DNA from: Prevotella sp.
GTDB taxonomy: Bacteria > Bacteroidota > Bacteroidia > Bacteroidales > Bacteroidaceae
Length of the DNA: 7,342 bases
Reading direction: 5' to 3'
Assembly: GCA_016291915.1 (NCBI GenBank)
Contig: JAEEZP010000099.1
Location: 1 to 7,342, forward strand
Shown here: piece by piece, positions 5,755 through 7,342 of the stretch
Numbering within the stretch: position 1 is the first letter of the stretch
Layout: every line of letters starts with the position of its first letter
The notes under the pieces: generated by a model
What the model was told of the DNA's origin: nothing
The model's database searches: none
What the model saw: the letters and a program-made list of their open reading frames with translations, nothing else
Translations under genes and position numbers: made by a program

Positions 5755-7342
5755 ATGAGAAGAAAGATCTTTCTGATAGCCGCCATCGCTTGTGTGGTTT
5801 CGTGCGGAACGAAGAAAACCGTCATCCAAGAGGAAACACCGGGCGATGTGCAGAATACTGAGCATGTGACAGAAACGACGACGGTTCCTGAGACAAACGA
5901 GCCGAGGAAGAAGAATGTCCCCACGTATATGTGGGGAGATATCGACTACCATGGTGACCCCTGGGTGAAAAACATGTCTAAGGCACACTATGCCACAGAG
6001 GGACTGCAAAACAGGCATATCACCCTCTGGGCCAGTCACGGCAGATATTATGATCAGGAGAAAGGTTTCTGGAAATGGCAACGTCCTTTCCTCTTCGGCA
6101 CGACGGAAGATCTTTACACACAGACCATCGTGATCCCCTATCTGATCCCCATGCTCGAGAGAGCAGGGGCTGTGGTATTCACCCCCCGGGAGCGCGACTG
6201 GCAACGCCATGAGGTGATTGTGGATAATGACCATTGCAAAGCACCATACTATAAGGAGATCAACGGACAATACCGTTGGGAGAATGCGAAGACCGATGGT
6301 TTTGCATGGCACGACAGTGTCTATCAGGATCATGAGAATCCCTTTGAGGCAGGAACGACACGCAGGGTACGTACCTCCCGTCAGTCAGAGAGTATCATCG
6401 CCTATCAACCGGATATTCCCCAGACGGGCAGTTATGCGGTATATGTCAGCTACCCCACCCTCAAGGAGAGTGTCAGCAATGCGGAATATACCGTTTATCA
6501 TCAAGGCCAGAAGACTATCTTCCATGTCAACCAGCAGATGGGTGGCAGCACCTGGGTGTATTTAGGAACCTTCGATTTCGATCAAGGTTGTTCTCCGGCC
6601 AACTGTGTCAAACTGAGCAACAACAGTGACCAAAGAGGGTATGTGACAGCCGATGCCGTACGTTTCGGCGGTGGTATGGGGAATATCACCCGCGGCGATA
6701 CCATCAGCGGTATGCCCCGCTGTCTGGAAGGAGCCCGTTACTATGCACAATGGGCAGGAGCACCCTATGAGGTTTATAGCACGAAGAATGGGGAAAACGA
6801 CTATGGTGATGATATCAACGTGCGTTCGTATATGAGCAACTGGCTGGGCGGCGGTTCCTGCTATATGCCCGACACGATCGGCAAGAAAGTACCTTTCGAA
6901 CTGTCGTTAGCCATCCACAGCGATGCCGGCGTGTCGAAAGACTATCAGTCGATAGTAGGCTCTTTGGCTATCTGCACGACCGACTTTAACGACGGACTGC
7001 TCAACAGCGGGATCTCCCGCGATGCCTCAAAGCTGCTGGCGGGCTCACTGCTCAACGATGTATATAAGGACCTCAGTAAGATTTACCATCAGTGGGTGAT
7101 CCGTGATCTCTACGACCGTAACTATTCGGAAACACGATGCCCTGAGGTGCCGTCAGCCATTTTCGAGACCCTCTCCCATCAGAACTTCCCCGATATGATG
7201 ATGGGGCAGGATCCGAACTTCCGTTTTAACCTGGCCCGCAGTATCTACAAGTGCGTGCTGCGATATATCGCCAAAGGACATGGCAAGAGTTATACCATCG
7301 CGCCCCTGGCGCCTCAGAACTTAGCTGTGGAGTTTACCAATG
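5755..7342 (+). CDS. Lipoprotein with amidase-3-like fold split by a golvesin/xanthan-lyase-like domain (partial)
   Basis: The reading frame is open from 5755 to the window edge (529 codons), so the C-terminus is missing. A lipoprotein signal ends in VVSC with Cys17 as the lipidated residue, and a Thr/Glu-rich linker follows (about 20-55). Residues about 85-150 resemble the first half of an N-acetylmuramoyl-L-alanine amidase (Amidase_3): ITLWASHG with His95, TTEDLY with Glu118, then GAVVFTPRERD. Residues about 155-305 form an inserted domain ending in VTADAVRFGGG, typical of golvesin C-terminal/xanthan-lyase-like domains. The amidase fold then resumes with LAIHSDA (His388) and SAIFETLSHQNF (Glu471), completing three zinc ligands and the catalytic Glu. 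APLAPQNLAVEF at the edge looks like the start of an FN3 domain. Relatives in Bacteroidota are often called 'xanthan lyase'; a peptidoglycan-active zinc hydrolase is the better reading. Third gene of the operon, 6 bp after the acyltransferase. Confidence 0.85.
   Translation, partial: MRRKIFLIAAIACVVSCGTKKTVIQEETPGDVQNTEHVTETTTVPETNEPRKKNVPTYMWGDIDYHGDPWVKNMSKAHYATEGLQNRHITLWASHGRYYDQEKGFWKWQRPFLFGTTEDLYTQTIVIPYLIPMLERAGAVVFTPRERDWQRHEVIVDNDHCKAPYYKEINGQYRWENAKTDGFAWHDSVYQDHENPFEAGTTRRVRTSRQSESIIAYQPDIPQTGSYAVYVSYPTLKESVSNAEYTVYHQGQKTIFHVNQQMGGSTWVYLGTFDFDQGCSPANCVKLSNNSDQRGYVTADAVRFGGGMGNITRGDTISGMPRCLEGARYYAQWAGAPYEVYSTKNGENDYGDDINVRSYMSNWLGGGSCYMPDTIGKKVPFELSLAIHSDAGVSKDYQSIVGSLAICTTDFNDGLLNSGISRDASKLLAGSLLNDVYKDLSKIYHQWVIRDLYDRNYSETRCPEVPSAIFETLSHQNFPDMMMGQDPNFRFNLARSIYKCVLRYIAKGHGKSYTIAPLAPQNLAVEFTN

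Noticed and set aside
5746..5757. Acyltransferase and lipoprotein share a reading frame, separated by a stop and two codons; possible split or read-through fusion
   Set aside because: The second protein begins with its own complete lipoprotein signal, so these are two normal adjacent genes.
5731..6333. 200-codon minus-strand open frame
   Set aside because: Lies opposite the acyltransferase end and the amidase-like lipoprotein, whose motifs are clear; the antisense peptide has no recognisable domain.

Overview
This window looks like chromosomal DNA from a Bacteroidales bacterium, most likely Prevotella or a close relative. Four intergenic sites match the Bacteroidota -7 promoter consensus TAnnTTTG. 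Strong Shine-Dalgarno sequences are absent. The gene content also fits: a long-form pyrophosphate-dependent phosphofructokinase, a Tyr/Trp/Gly-rich secreted protein, and a lipoprotein of the amidase type often labelled 'xanthan lyase' in Bacteroidota. The genus is an inference; no rRNA or marker search was possible.

Layout, left to right. (a) 1-1040, minus strand: a Tyr/Trp/Gly-rich secreted protein, followed 32 bp downstream by the first 22 codons of another exported protein that leaves the window. (b) 1041-1170: a divergent promoter region with a perfect 13-bp direct repeat at a 22-bp period. (c) 1171-2046, plus: prmA, the ribosomal protein L11 methyltransferase. (d) 2047-2874, minus: a membrane-anchored GH25 lysozyme-like enzyme whose stop codon directly abuts that of prmA. 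(e) 2875-3061: a repeat-rich spacer with a GC-rich hairpin and a long imperfect inverted repeat that runs into the end of the next gene. (f) 3062-4705, minus: pfp. (g) 4706-4918: a second divergent promoter region. (h) 4919 to the right edge, plus: a tight three-gene set with gaps of 8 and 6 bp. It encodes a 90-residue protein of unknown function, a PlsC-type acyltransferase, and a lipoprotein with an amidase-3-like zinc hydrolase fold interrupted by a golvesin/xanthan-lyase-like domain. The last gene is cut by the window edge just as a probable FN3 domain begins.

Functionally the window mixes housekeeping genes (prmA, pfp) with cell-envelope genes (GH25 enzyme, acyltransferase, amidase-like lipoprotein, secreted proteins). 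I see no phage, CRISPR, toxin-antitoxin or transposase gene. The least ordinary parts are the split-amidase lipoprotein, the aromatic repeat protein, the paired 13-bp operator-like repeat and the structured spacer downstream of pfp. None of these amounts to a demonstrably new system from sequence alone.
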